NCBI RefSeq assembly: GCF_001544455.2
Contig: NZ_FCOC02000022.1
Span: forward strand, 34,272 to 98,271
Origin: Caballeronia sordidicola
GTDB taxonomy: Bacteria; Pseudomonadota; Gammaproteobacteria; Burkholderiales; Burkholderiaceae
Direction of reading: 5' to 3'
Length of the DNA stretch: 64,000 bases
Under the pieces are notes generated by a model. The model saw only the letters and a list, made by a program, of their open reading frames with translations, did no database searches and had not been told where the DNA came from. The first letter of the stretch is position 1; each line of letters opens with the position of its first letter. The translations under genes were made by a program, and so were the position numbers. Positions 16,796-25,774 of this stretch are shown piece by piece.

Positions 16796-17097
16796 GGCAC
16801 CACCAAAAAACGGTCCCGCGATTATAGCCGCCCGACTTTGCGGCTTTCGCACGGCTTACTCGGGTGTTGCGCGGAGGTCTCGTAAGCGGTCATTTTTGTT
16901 GGAATAAGCGTTGACTGAATGACCCAGTCTAACGTTTGCGGCAGGTGTGTTGAGCTGGATTGATGCCGTTTTCGAACCCGCCGATACCTTTACGTTAGCC
17001 ACTTGGCTGAGTGGTGACAACCCGTGCCGCTGCTCACAATTCTTCCATTGCCAGCGCCCGAACGGTTCGGCGCGCGGTCAGGAAAGAGAGGTAGAGC
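16796..17097. other. Intergenic region between mrcA and the pilM-like gene
   Basis: 302 bases with no coding potential that I can support. It must hold the divergent promoters. A TTGACT hexamer at 16911-16916 is -35-like, but the nearest TAACGT (16930) is only 13 bases away, so I do not call a promoter. GAGAGG at 17086-17091, 6 nt before the pilM-like ATG, is a good ribosome binding site. Confidence 0.5.
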
Positions 17098-18066
17098 ATG
17101 GGTACGGTTTTGACAGTAAACCGGCGGTTCGCGGCCGGAATCGATGTAAGCGAGCGGGCGGTGCGATTAGCCGTGGTCAGCAAGCGAATGCACGCGCATC
17201 GCCCGGTTTGTGTCGAACGGCTGGAAGAGGTCCTGTTGCCGAAGGGCGCGGTTGTCTGCGGTGATTTCATCGATCGCGCGGCGATTTCTGCAGCCTTGCG
17301 CGAAGCGTTTTCGCGGCTGCCGGCGCGTGGCGCGCTGCGCTCGCTGCGTTGTGCCATGGCCGTGCCGGCATCGGCCACGCTCACCACGCGCGTGCCACTG
17401 GAAAAGCTGTCGAGCGAGAGGCAGAAGCCTGGCCGCGATCCGCGAGGTTTGCTCGAACCGGCGGTGCTGGCCGAGGCTGAGCGCATTGCGGGTATCGAGC
17501 GCGGGGCGCTGTCTGTTGACTGGTCGATCCATGAGCGCAATGACGGGACCACCGAAGTGTCCATAGCGGCCACAGGCCGGCAATATGTGGAATCGCGCGT
17601 GGAGGCTGCCGCTGGCGCTGACATTGTGCTGAGCGCTATTGACGGCGAGCCGGTCGCCGCGTTGCGCGCGTTGTGTTATTCGGCCGCTATCGAGATCAAT
17701 CGGGATGAGCGGTTCGTCGCATGCTGGATCGAGAGTTCGGGATTGCATGCGTGGATTGTCGGCGAGGACGGCGTGGAGAACGAGTTGCGTTATCCGTCGC
17801 CGGAATATTCGAGTGCAATCGAGGCGTTGACGGATCTCATTGGCAAAGGGCCGTGCGTGCACTGGATTTATATAGCTGGAGATATCGAGCTGCTGCATCG
17901 GGCGGGTGTGTCGGCACAAATGCTCACGATTGCCTTCGGTTGCCCGGTCATGCCGTTCGAATGCGCGCCGTTTTGCAACGGCGCGCAACGCGTGGATGAA
18001 CGCCTCGCGCACTCGCCCTTGTTCGCCGTTGCGCTGGGACTTGCGCTGCGTGAGGTGACGTCATGA
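17098..18066 (+). CDS. pilM: PilM-like (HofM/ComA) type IV pilus assembly protein
   Basis: 322 residues. Predicted cytosolic actin-like ATPase-fold protein that docks on the PilN N-terminus under the inner membrane. The N-terminal AGIDVSERAVRLAVVSKR is the PilM start (G-D/I-D-x-S), and CAMAVPASATLTTRVPL matches the PilM segment in which a strand pair precedes the activator loop. The remainder is poorly conserved. The assignment rests on the N-terminus and on the five-gene context (PilN, PilO/P, PilQ follow). It overlaps the next gene by 4 bases (ATGA). In E. coli the equivalent HofM acts in DNA utilisation rather than pilus building. Confidence 0.75.
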   Translation: MGTVLTVNRRFAAGIDVSERAVRLAVVSKRMHAHRPVCVERLEEVLLPKGAVVCGDFIDRAAISAALREAFSRLPARGALRSLRCAMAVPASATLTTRVPLEKLSSERQKPGRDPRGLLEPAVLAEAERIAGIERGALSVDWSIHERNDGTTEVSIAATGRQYVESRVEAAAGADIVLSAIDGEPVAALRALCYSAAIEINRDERFVACWIESSGLHAWIVGEDGVENELRYPSPEYSSAIEALTDLIGKGPCVHWIYIAGDIELLHRAGVSAQMLTIAFGCPVMPFECAPFCNGAQRVDERLAHSPLFAVALGLALREVTS

Positions 18067-18752
18067 GCGCGGTCGGATTGCATGCTTTTAACCTGCTGCC
18101 GTATCGGCCAGGTGCGCGGCGTCGTGCGCGTAATCGCGCGTTGGCGCTGCTCGCCGGCGCGAGCGTTGCAGGATGTGCTGCGGCCGGTGCGCTGGCCGGG
18201 TGGGATGCGCTGGCGCGCGTTCGTATCGACGAACAGCGTGGCGCGCTCGACCGTGCTCTCGCCGGGTTGAACTCGTCCGTCGCCGAGCACGCCAGGCTTG
18301 TCGAGCAGCAGGCGTTGCGGCGGCGCGAGCAAAGCGCGGCGGCGCCGATTGCCGAGCCGCGCGCGCGATTCCTTGGTTTGCTGGATGCGCTGGCGCACGG
18401 GGCATCAGAGGGGAATATCGGTTTGCAGCGCGTATCACAACGCGCGAGTGAGGTGGAGCTTGCCGCAAGCGCACCGGATTCCCACGCGGCCGCGACATGG
18501 CTCAAGGCGCTTGAAAACGTTCCGGGCGTGCGGGCCGTCGAGATTGTTGAAATGCATCGGCGGGTATCTTTGCTGCGGCCTATGTCAGCAAAAAGCGTAC
18601 GGGCGGTTTCGGTCGCGGCTCAAGATAAATCTGGTGGTTATGACTTTGTCGCTGTCGTTCGATGGGCTGAGGGGGCTGGCAATGCAAAAAGTGCGAAGCA
18701 GCTAAAAGTGGGCAAGCCCTCGGCCACTCCCGCCTGGAGCGCCACGCGATGA
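18063..18752 (+). CDS. pilN: PilN-like fimbrial assembly protein
   Basis: 229 residues. Begins with FNLLPYRPGARRRAR, the PilN/GspL-like motif (FNLLPYR) that in PilN inserts into PilM. One membrane helix follows (about 21-40), then a coiled-coil-like stretch (DEQRGALDRALAGLN) and a periplasmic ferredoxin-like domain. Part of the inner-membrane alignment complex. Overlaps both neighbours by 4 bases, so the cluster is tightly coupled. About 40 extra C-terminal residues (Ser/Lys-rich) have no clear match. Confidence 0.8.
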   Translation: MSAVGLHAFNLLPYRPGARRRARNRALALLAGASVAGCAAAGALAGWDALARVRIDEQRGALDRALAGLNSSVAEHARLVEQQALRRREQSAAAPIAEPRARFLGLLDALAHGASEGNIGLQRVSQRASEVELAASAPDSHAAATWLKALENVPGVRAVEIVEMHRRVSLLRPMSAKSVRAVSVAAQDKSGGYDFVAVVRWAEGAGNAKSAKQLKVGKPSATPAWSATR

Positions 18753-19621
18753 ACCCTTCACACGCACTTAAACCCGCGAACCTTTTCGGGCTGCTAGCCG
18801 AGCCTCTCGATGTCTGGAGCAGTTATCGGATTGCAGTTACGGGCGTTGTTGTTGCCGCTCTCGCATTTGCTTCGGGTGCATGGCTATGGCGTTCGTCCGA
18901 TTTGAGCGGCGTGCAAGCCAGCCGTTCGGCGCTCGACGACGCACGGCGGCGGCTGGAGCACGCACGCGCAGTGGCCGCGCAGTTGCCCGCAATGCGTGCA
19001 CGGTTGGGCCATGAGGCGCCGCCGTCGCGCTGGACCGTTGCCGACGCGCTTCATGAGATCACCGCGCTCGCCGCTCAAAGCGGATTGCGTATCGGGACAA
19101 TAGAACCATCGTTGCAAAAGGGCGAGGGAATCGAGACCGAGCGGCCGCTGCGGTTTCGCGCGGAAGGATCGTTCGGCGAGATCCGGCGCTTCATGGACGC
19201 ACTCGAGGGATTGCCGCGCCTGGTCGCTCCTGCCGATGTGCAGATCAAGCGGGGAGCGGAGGCGGGCGTGAGCACGCTCGGCGTGAATACGCTCGGCATG
19301 GACGCAACGCTTCACGTCTTCGAGCGATTGCCGCCTGTCGCACGGCCGGAACCGTCGGGACGGGACGCATTCGCTATCGATCCGTTCGGCGTGAAAAACG
19401 GCGCGTCAACCGGCGATGCAAGCGCAATGCTTCTTGTCGGCACGTTGCTGAGTCAACGCCGTTCAATGGCGATGGTTGAAACCGCTACAGGAGTCGACGG
19501 ATTTTCACCAGGTCAGATGGTAGGCAACGAGCGGCTTCGCGGCGTGCGCGCGCGTTCCATTGAGTTGCGTCGCGATGATGGCGTTGTGCGGACAGTTGGT
19601 TTTGTCGAGGATCGGCCATGA
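18749..19621 (+). CDS. PilO-PilP-like fusion protein
   Basis: 290 residues. The first part has one membrane helix (about 29-48), a heptad-like Arg/Ala coiled coil (DDARRRLEHARAVAAQL) and a periplasmic domain with FRAEGSFGEIRRFMDALEGL, the PilO signature. The last 80 residues read AMLLVGTLLSQRRSMAMVET, then PGQMVGNERLRGVRARSIEL, the beta-barrel of PilP that bridges to the secretin. A separate pilP is absent, so the two functions appear joined in one chain. The usual PilP lipobox is missing, as expected if the PilO helix anchors it. Confidence 0.72.
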   Translation: MNPSHALKPANLFGLLAEPLDVWSSYRIAVTGVVVAALAFASGAWLWRSSDLSGVQASRSALDDARRRLEHARAVAAQLPAMRARLGHEAPPSRWTVADALHEITALAAQSGLRIGTIEPSLQKGEGIETERPLRFRAEGSFGEIRRFMDALEGLPRLVAPADVQIKRGAEAGVSTLGVNTLGMDATLHVFERLPPVARPEPSGRDAFAIDPFGVKNGASTGDASAMLLVGTLLSQRRSMAMVETATGVDGFSPGQMVGNERLRGVRARSIELRRDDGVVRTVGFVEDRP

Positions 19622-21222
19622 GTTCCCCTCGCTTACTGACGCGACCTGGTCCAGCGATACGCAGCCGGACCGCGGCGTGGAGCATCGCATCGTTCCTGTT
19701 GCTGCATGCCGTGGGCGCGGGCGCCGCCATTGCGCCCCTTCCGCCTTTGCCAGCGAACTTTCCGCCCTTGCCGGCAAACCTTCCGCTGACACTTCCTACC
19801 GATCAATTCGCGGAAGATACCTCAGAGGAGGCTTTGCCTCAGGCGACGGCCGAATCATCCGAAGACGATAACGCGTGGCTTGCACCGGCCAAAACGCCCC
19901 AGCCCGCCGCAACCACGGATGCGCTCCCGCCGCTCGAAGGGCCGCCCACGCCGTTGCCGCCTGTCGAGCGCATGAGCCGCAGTGAGCCGGGCCGTCCGGG
20001 CGTGGCCGGCGACGACGGCAAGCCAATCTCGCTAAACCTGAAAAACGCGGACCTCGGCGCGGTGCTTCAGACGTTCGCGAAGTTCTCAGGCGTGAACATC
20101 GTGGCGAGCGACAAGATTCGCGGACAGGTGTCTATCAACCTTGTCGATGTGCCGTGGCGGCGCGCGTTCGATACGCTTCTCGACGTCCACGGCCTTGCCA
20201 TGGAGCGCCACGGAGACGTGATCTGGGTCGCCCCGCTGGCAGAACTGGCGGCGCGCGAACGCCTGCGCTACGAAGCACATGCGCGCGCCGCCGATCTCGA
20301 GCCGCTCGGCAGCCGCACGTTCGTCCTGCGCTACCCGCGCGCCGACGACGTCAGGAAGCTTCTCACCGGCTCGGGCAGCCAGCGGGTGTTATCGAAGCGG
20401 GGTTCCGTCATGGCCGACGCCCGCACGAACCTGTTGTTCGTCACCGACCTGGAAGCGCGGGTGGCGCAGATTGCCGAGCTGATCGCGCGGATCGACCAGC
20501 CGACGCCGCAAGTGATGATCGAGGCGCGGATCGTGGAAGGCGACACCGGTTTTTCGCGCAATCTCGGCGTAAAACTTTCGATGACACCCACGGGCGACGG
20601 CACCGCGCGCGGCCTGGTCGCGGGGACGGACGGCGCGGTGTTCGATTTGTCCGCCCGGCCTGTCGGCGGTTTCGATGCAGCCACAGCCGGCCTTACGCTG
20701 TTCGCCGCTCAGGCCACGCGGCTGCTGAACGTCGAACTGAGCGCGCTCGAAACGGAGGGCCGCGGCCAGATTATCTCCAGCCCGCGGGTAGTCACGGCGG
20801 ATCGCGTGAAGGCAATTGTCGAGCAAGGCACGGAATTGCCGTACCAGGCGAAGGTCGGCAACGGCGTTTCGGGCGTCCAGTTCCGCCGCGCGGCGCTGAA
20901 ACTGGAGGTCGAGCCTCAGATCACGCCGCATGGACACGTGATCCTGGACCTGGATGTATCGAAGGATAGCGTTGGCGAGCAGACCGCCGCCGGCCCCGCG
21001 ATCAACACGAAACATGTGCAGACCCGCGTGGAGGTGGAGGACGGCGGCACGGTGGCAATTGGCGGAATATATTCCAGCGACGAGCGCGACGATGTCACCC
21101 GCGTGCCGCTGCTCGGTAAAATCCCTGTATTGGGCTGGCTTTTTCGTCATACGGCGCGCCGTAATTCGCGCAGCGAACTGGTCATTTTCATCACTCCGCA
21201 TATTGTCCCGGCGCGCTTGTGA
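19618..21222 (+). CDS. pilQ: PilQ/HofQ-like secretin
   Basis: 534 residues. Outer-membrane secretin ring for pilus extrusion or DNA uptake. A signal peptide (about 1-36) leads a Pro-rich linker (LPPLPANFPPLPANLPL), then an STN/N0 domain (ISLNLKNADLGAVLQTFAKF), an N1 domain, and the C-terminal secretin domain with VEPQITPHGHVILDLDVSKD and the end motif VPLLGKIPVLGWLFRHT. It lacks the N-terminal AMIN domains that bind peptidoglycan in classical 700-residue PilQ, so it is closer to HofQ. It overlaps the previous gene by 4 bases. Confidence 0.85.
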   Translation: MSSPRLLTRPGPAIRSRTAAWSIASFLLLHAVGAGAAIAPLPPLPANFPPLPANLPLTLPTDQFAEDTSEEALPQATAESSEDDNAWLAPAKTPQPAATTDALPPLEGPPTPLPPVERMSRSEPGRPGVAGDDGKPISLNLKNADLGAVLQTFAKFSGVNIVASDKIRGQVSINLVDVPWRRAFDTLLDVHGLAMERHGDVIWVAPLAELAARERLRYEAHARAADLEPLGSRTFVLRYPRADDVRKLLTGSGSQRVLSKRGSVMADARTNLLFVTDLEARVAQIAELIARIDQPTPQVMIEARIVEGDTGFSRNLGVKLSMTPTGDGTARGLVAGTDGAVFDLSARPVGGFDAATAGLTLFAAQATRLLNVELSALETEGRGQIISSPRVVTADRVKAIVEQGTELPYQAKVGNGVSGVQFRRAALKLEVEPQITPHGHVILDLDVSKDSVGEQTAAGPAINTKHVQTRVEVEDGGTVAIGGIYSSDERDDVTRVPLLGKIPVLGWLFRHTARRNSRSELVIFITPHIVPARL

Positions 21223-21351
21223 AGGCTGCTGGCAAGCCACTGGCAGCGCTTGGGCAAGGCTCCCCGACTCGACAAAGCGGGCCTTTTGCCCTTAAGCTCC
21301 CGCACGAACGGGACCAGGATCGGGACCGGAATCAATGCAAAGGTAAGCGAG

Positions 21352-21903
21352 TTGGAAGCCGGGCAAGCGAACGCGAACGTATTTTTCGTCGGACTCATGG
21401 GAGCAGGCAAAACCACCGTGGGGCGGGCGGTCGCGCGCCGTTTGCAGCGTTCTTTCATCGATTCCGATCACGAAATCGAGGCGCGCACGGGCGCCCGCAT
21501 TCCCGTGATCTGGGAAGTCGAGGGCGAGGAAGGGTTCCGGCAGCGGGAAGCGGATGTGATCGACGAGTTATCGCGGCGCGAGAATATCGTGCTCGCGACG
21601 GGCGGCGGCGCGATTCTCCGGCCAGAAAATCGAAATCATCTGAAGACTCGCGGACTGGTGATCTACTTGCGCGCGACGCCGCACGAGCTCTGGCAGCGCA
21701 CGCGCCGCGACAAGAACCGGCCCCTGCTGCAGACGGACGACCCGCGCAGCAAGCTGGAAGCGCTCTACAAGGCGCGCGATCCGCTGTATCAGGAATGCGC
21801 GCATTTCATCGTGGAAACGGGGCGGCCGACGGTGAATAACCTCGTCAACATGGTGTTGATGCAACTGGAGATGGCCGGCATCGCCAAGCCGGCTACGTCA
21901 TAA
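21352..21903 (+). CDS. aroK: Shikimate kinase
   Basis: Phosphorylates shikimate at the 3-hydroxyl in the pathway to aromatic amino acids. P-loop GLMGAGKT (about 14-21), Asp in SDHEIEARTG, GEEGFRQRE and GGGAILRPENR for shikimate binding, and the lid Arg in RRDKNRPLL. I chose the TTG at 21352 because AAAGG lies 8 nt before and the resulting 183 residues fit the family; the frame stays open to 21250 but that part resembles nothing. The stop overlaps the aroB start by one base, and the aroK-aroB pair is nearly universal in proteobacteria. Confidence 0.9.
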   Translation: MEAGQANANVFFVGLMGAGKTTVGRAVARRLQRSFIDSDHEIEARTGARIPVIWEVEGEEGFRQREADVIDELSRRENIVLATGGGAILRPENRNHLKTRGLVIYLRATPHELWQRTRRDKNRPLLQTDDPRSKLEALYKARDPLYQECAHFIVETGRPTVNNLVNMVLMQLEMAGIAKPATS

Positions 21904-22988
21904 TGTCGGCCATGATTACCGTCAACGTTGAACTGGGCGATCGCGCCTATCCCATCCATATCGGCGCAGGACTGATTGGCCGTACGGAACTCTATGCACC
22001 GCATATTGCGGGGTCATCGGTTGCCATCGTCACCAATACGACCGTCGATCCGCTTTATGGCGACGCGCTGCGCGCCGCGCTCGCGCCACTTGGCAAGAAA
22101 GTCACGACAGTTGTTTTGCCCGACGGCGAAGCGCACAAGAATCTCGATACGCTCAACCAGATCTTCACCGCGCTGCTGACCGAGCGCGCCGACCGCAAGA
22201 CCACGCTGATTGCGCTGGGCGGCGGGGTGATAGGCGACATGACCGGGTTTGCCGCCGCCAGCTATATGCGCGGCGTGCCGTTTATCCAGGTGCCGACCAC
22301 CTTGCTTTCGCAGGTTGATTCTTCGGTGGGCGGCAAGACCGGCATCAACCATCCGCTTGGCAAGAACATGATCGGCGCGTTTTATCAGCCGCAAGCGGTG
22401 ATTGCGGATATCGGCGTGTTGCGGACGTTGCCGCTGCGTGAGCTGGCGGCGGGCATCGCGGAAGTGATCAAGACGGGCGCGATTGCCGACAGCGAGTTCT
22501 TCGACTGGATCGAGGCGAACACGCCCGCGCTGAACGACTGCGATGCAACCGCGCTGGCCCACGCGGTCAAGCGCTCGTGTGAGGTGAAGGCGTCGGTGGT
22601 TGCCGCCGACGAACGCGAAGGCGGCCTGCGCGCCATTCTCAACTTCGGACACACGTTCGGCCACGCCATTGAAGCGGGGCTTGGATATGGCGAATGGCTG
22701 CATGGCGAGGCTGTTGGTACGGGCATGGTGATGGCCGCGGACCTCTCTGTGAGGCTCGGCAGGCTGGACGAGAAATCGCGAGCGCGCCTGACTCGCGTGA
22801 TTGCGGACGCCAGACTGCCGGTCAAAGCGCCCGCGCTGGGCGAGGATCGCTATATCGACTTGATGAAGGTCGACAAAAAGGCCGAAGCGGGCGAGATCAA
22901 GTTCATCCTGCTCAAGCGCTTCGGCGAAACCGAGATCACCGGCGCTCCGGACGAGGCCGTGCGCGCGACGCTCGCGGCCAGCATCTGA
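21903..22988 (+). CDS. aroB: 3-dehydroquinate synthase
   Basis: Cyclises DAHP to 3-dehydroquinate using NAD and a metal. 361 residues. Visible motifs: GGGVIGDMTGFAAASYMRG (NAD binding), VPTTLLSQVDSSVGGKTGIN, NHPLGKNMIGAFYQP, and the metal-binding FGHTFGHAIE and HGEAVGTGM. The start could also be the second ATG at 21912 (MITVNVEL), which aligns better with relatives. Neither has a good ribosome binding site, in keeping with coupling to aroK. Confidence 0.96.
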   Translation: MSAMITVNVELGDRAYPIHIGAGLIGRTELYAPHIAGSSVAIVTNTTVDPLYGDALRAALAPLGKKVTTVVLPDGEAHKNLDTLNQIFTALLTERADRKTTLIALGGGVIGDMTGFAAASYMRGVPFIQVPTTLLSQVDSSVGGKTGINHPLGKNMIGAFYQPQAVIADIGVLRTLPLRELAAGIAEVIKTGAIADSEFFDWIEANTPALNDCDATALAHAVKRSCEVKASVVAADEREGGLRAILNFGHTFGHAIEAGLGYGEWLHGEAVGTGMVMAADLSVRLGRLDEKSRARLTRVIADARLPVKAPALGEDRYIDLMKVDKKAEAGEIKFILLKRFGETEITGAPDEAVRATLAASI

Positions 22989-23072
22989 ACGGCTACGCCG
23001 AACAAGTCTCACAAAGAAACCAAAGCATAAAAAGAGAGCAAAGCGAACGACAGGGCAAGAGGCCGGGCCGGT

Positions 23073-23106
23073 CAATGGCTGCCGCTACGTGAAAGCGCAG
23101 CCATTG
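23073..23106 (+). repeat. Perfect 10-bp hairpin between aroB and dgt
   Basis: CAATGGCTGC (23073-23082) pairs with GCAGCCATTG (23097-23106) around a 14-nt loop. No T-tract follows. It ends 34 bases before the dgt start codon, so it could be a processing or stabilising element, or a translational control element. Confidence 0.55.
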
Positions 23107-23140
23107 CCGCGCATTACATGAAGATGATTCGGAGCAGCCG

Positions 23141-24367
23141 GTGAGCGACAAGACATTTCAGGTTTCCAGCATCACGCCGACGTCATTCGCACTCGAGGCG
23201 CATCTCGCGCCATATGCCGCGCATTCCGCTGAGTCTCGCGGCCGGCGGTTCGAAGAAAAAGCGCCCGTTGCACGCACCGAATTCCAGCGTGACCGCGATC
23301 GCATCGTTCACTCGACGGCATTTCGCCGGCTCGAATACAAGACGCAGGTTTTCGTGAACCACGAAGGCGACCTGTTCCGCACGCGGCTGACGCACAGCCT
23401 GGAGGTCGCGCAGATCGCGCGTTCCGTCGCTCGCAATCTGCGCGTGAACGAGGATCTGGTGGAAGCGATTTCGCTCGCGCACGATCTCGGCCATACGCCG
23501 TTCGGCCATGCCGGACAGGACGCGTTGAACGAATGCATGAGCGAGCATGGCGGCTTTGAGCACAATCTGCAAAGCCTCGTGGTCGTGGACGAACTCGAAG
23601 AACACTATGGCGCATTCGATGGCCTGAATCTCTGCTTCGAAACACGCGAAGGCATTCTCAAGCATTGTTCGCGTGAAAACGCGCTGAAACTCGGCGATCT
23701 GGGCGAACGCTTTCTGAACCGCAAACAGCCGTCGATAGAAGCGCAGATTGCGAACGTCGCCGACGAAATTGCCTACAACAATCACGATGTCGACGACGGC
23801 CTGCGTTCGGGCCTGATCACGCTCGACCAGCTTTCCGACGTCGCCCTCTGGCAAACGCATTACGAAGCCGCGCGCGGGGAATATCCCGAGATTGAAGGTC
23901 GCAGGCTGATTCACGAGACTATTCGCCGGATCATCAACGCGCTGATCGTGGATCTGATCGAGTCGACAAGCGCGAACCTGGCGCGGGTCAATCCCCAGTC
24001 TATCGACGATGTCCGCAACGCCTCCGCGCTGGTCGCGCACGGCCCGGCTGTCGCGGCGCAGGCCACTGAACTCAAGCGTTTCCTCTACAAGAACCTGTAC
24101 CGCCATTACCGCGTGATGCGCATGGCCAACAAGGCGCGGCGCGTGGTGAGCGGCCTGTTCAAGGCGTTCATTGACGACCCGCGTCTGCTGCCGCCGGACT
24201 ATCAGGCGCGCGCTCCGGTTGCGGAAGAGTCGGCGAACGATACCGACAGCGCCGCCGCAGCCGGGAACACCACGCAGGCGCGGCTGATCGCGCATTACAT
24301 TGCTGGCATGACGGATCGTTACGCGTTGAAGGAATACGGACGTCTATTCGTCATCGACGACAACTAA
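23141..24367 (+). CDS. dgt: Deoxyguanosinetriphosphate triphosphohydrolase-like protein
   Basis: HD-superfamily dNTP triphosphohydrolase: cleaves dNTPs to the nucleoside and tripolyphosphate. 408 residues from a GTG start. Metal ligands are seen in RLTHSLEVAQIARSV and SLAHDLGHTPFGHAGQDAL (the HD pair and the further His), followed by GGFEHNLQSL and EIAYNNHDVDDGL. Family members of this type (type 2, about 400 residues) are shorter than E. coli Dgt. The C-terminal linker EESANDTDSAAAAGN is low complexity. It follows aroB, a usual Burkholderiaceae order, after 152 bases with a strong hairpin. Confidence 0.92.
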   Translation: MSDKTFQVSSITPTSFALEAHLAPYAAHSAESRGRRFEEKAPVARTEFQRDRDRIVHSTAFRRLEYKTQVFVNHEGDLFRTRLTHSLEVAQIARSVARNLRVNEDLVEAISLAHDLGHTPFGHAGQDALNECMSEHGGFEHNLQSLVVVDELEEHYGAFDGLNLCFETREGILKHCSRENALKLGDLGERFLNRKQPSIEAQIANVADEIAYNNHDVDDGLRSGLITLDQLSDVALWQTHYEAARGEYPEIEGRRLIHETIRRIINALIVDLIESTSANLARVNPQSIDDVRNASALVAHGPAVAAQATELKRFLYKNLYRHYRVMRMANKARRVVSGLFKAFIDDPRLLPPDYQARAPVAEESANDTDSAAAAGNTTQARLIAHYIAGMTDRYALKEYGRLFVIDDN

Positions 24368-24444
24368 AATCGCGCGTTCCGGGGTTTTCGCCCCGCTTGC
24401 ACGCAACCACGCACACTTCACCCGGGTTCAAGGAGACGTTACTC

Positions 24445-25767
24445 ATGAGTAGTCGCAAGCTGCTGGTCAGCTCCATTTCCCTCGCCGCCGCGCTTGCATT
24501 TGGCGCAAGCCACGCGCAGGCCGCAACCGAAATCCAGTTCTGGCACGCAATGGAATCGGCGCTAGGCGAGCGCGTGAACGACATCGCGAACGACTTCAAC
24601 GCATCGCAAAGCGACTACAAGATCGTGCCGGTCTTCAAGGGCAGCTACGACCAGACGCTGGCGGCCGGGATTGCGGCGTATCGCAGCGGCAACGCGCCGG
24701 CCATCCTGCAAGTCTATGAAGTCGGCACTGCCACGATGATCCAGGCCAAGAAGGCCGTGATTCCCGTCTCGGACGTCTTCAAGCAAGCCGGTGTTCCGCT
24801 CGACGAAAAGGCTTTCGTGCCGACCATTTCGAGCTATTACAGCGACGCCAAGACGGGCCATCTGATTTCGATGCCGTTCAACAGCTCCACGCCCGTGCTG
24901 TACTACAACAAGGACGCGTTCAAGAAGGCCGGTATTGATCCGACGCATCCGCCGAAGACCTGGGGCGAACTCGAAGCCGATTCGAAGAAACTGAAAGCGG
25001 CCGGCCTCTGCGGCTACTCGTCGGGCTGGCAAAGCTGGATTCAGCTCGAGAACTACAGCGCCTGGCATGGCGCGCCGTTTGCATCGAAGAACAATGGTTT
25101 CGATGGCACCGACGCCGTGCTCGAATTCAACAAGCCCCTGCAAGTCGCGCACATCCAGTTCCTGCAGAACATGGCGAAGGACGGCACGTTCACTTACGTG
25201 GGCCGCAAGGACGAAGCGGTATCGAAGTTCTATAGCGGCGATTGCGGCATTGTGACCAACTCGTCGGGGTCGCTTGCCAACATCAAGAAGTACGCGAAGT
25301 TCAGTTTCGGCACGGGCATGATGCCGTACGACGAAAGCGTGAAGGGCGCACCGCAGAACGCGATCATCGGCGGCGCGAGCCTGTGGGTCTTGTCGGGCAA
25401 GGACGCCGCAACGTACAAGGGCGTCGCCAAGTTCCTCGCCTATCTGACTTCGCCGGCGGTCGCGGCGAAATGGCATCAGGACACGGGTTATCTGCCGGTC
25501 ACCACCGCTGCATACGAACTCACGCAAAAGCAGGGCTTCTATGAAAAGAATCCCGGCGCCGATACCGCCATCAAGCAGATGCTGAACAAGCCGCCGTTAC
25601 CGTTCACGAAGGGCTTGCGTCTTGGCAACATGCCGCAAATCCGTACGATCGTCGACGAAGAGCTCGAACAGGTCTGGGCGCAAAAGAAGACGCCGAAGGA
25701 CGCGCTGGATTCGTCCGTGTCGCGTGGCAATGATCTGCTGCGCCGATTCGAAAAGGCGGGAAGCTAA
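24445..25767 (+). CDS. ugpB: sn-glycerol-3-phosphate ABC transporter substrate-binding protein UgpB
   Basis: Periplasmic binding protein for sn-glycerol-3-phosphate and its diesters. 440 residues from the ATG at 24445, with AAGGAG 9 nt upstream; the open frame reaches 24397, but the signal peptide (about 1-26, ending AQA) fixes the start. Mature start ATEIQFWHAMESALGERVN, a family 1 solute-binding fold with ligand-contact segments MPFNSSTPVLYYNKDAF and SGWQSW. First gene of a ugpBAECQ operon. I looked for a Pho box upstream (24368-24444) and saw none; only a short hairpin CGGGG-N6-CCCCG. Confidence 0.94.
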   Translation: MSSRKLLVSSISLAAALAFGASHAQAATEIQFWHAMESALGERVNDIANDFNASQSDYKIVPVFKGSYDQTLAAGIAAYRSGNAPAILQVYEVGTATMIQAKKAVIPVSDVFKQAGVPLDEKAFVPTISSYYSDAKTGHLISMPFNSSTPVLYYNKDAFKKAGIDPTHPPKTWGELEADSKKLKAAGLCGYSSGWQSWIQLENYSAWHGAPFASKNNGFDGTDAVLEFNKPLQVAHIQFLQNMAKDGTFTYVGRKDEAVSKFYSGDCGIVTNSSGSLANIKKYAKFSFGTGMMPYDESVKGAPQNAIIGGASLWVLSGKDAATYKGVAKFLAYLTSPAVAAKWHQDTGYLPVTTAAYELTQKQGFYEKNPGADTAIKQMLNKPPLPFTKGLRLGNMPQIRTIVDEELEQVWAQKKTPKDALDSSVSRGNDLLRRFEKAGS

Positions 25768-25774
25768 GAGCGCC

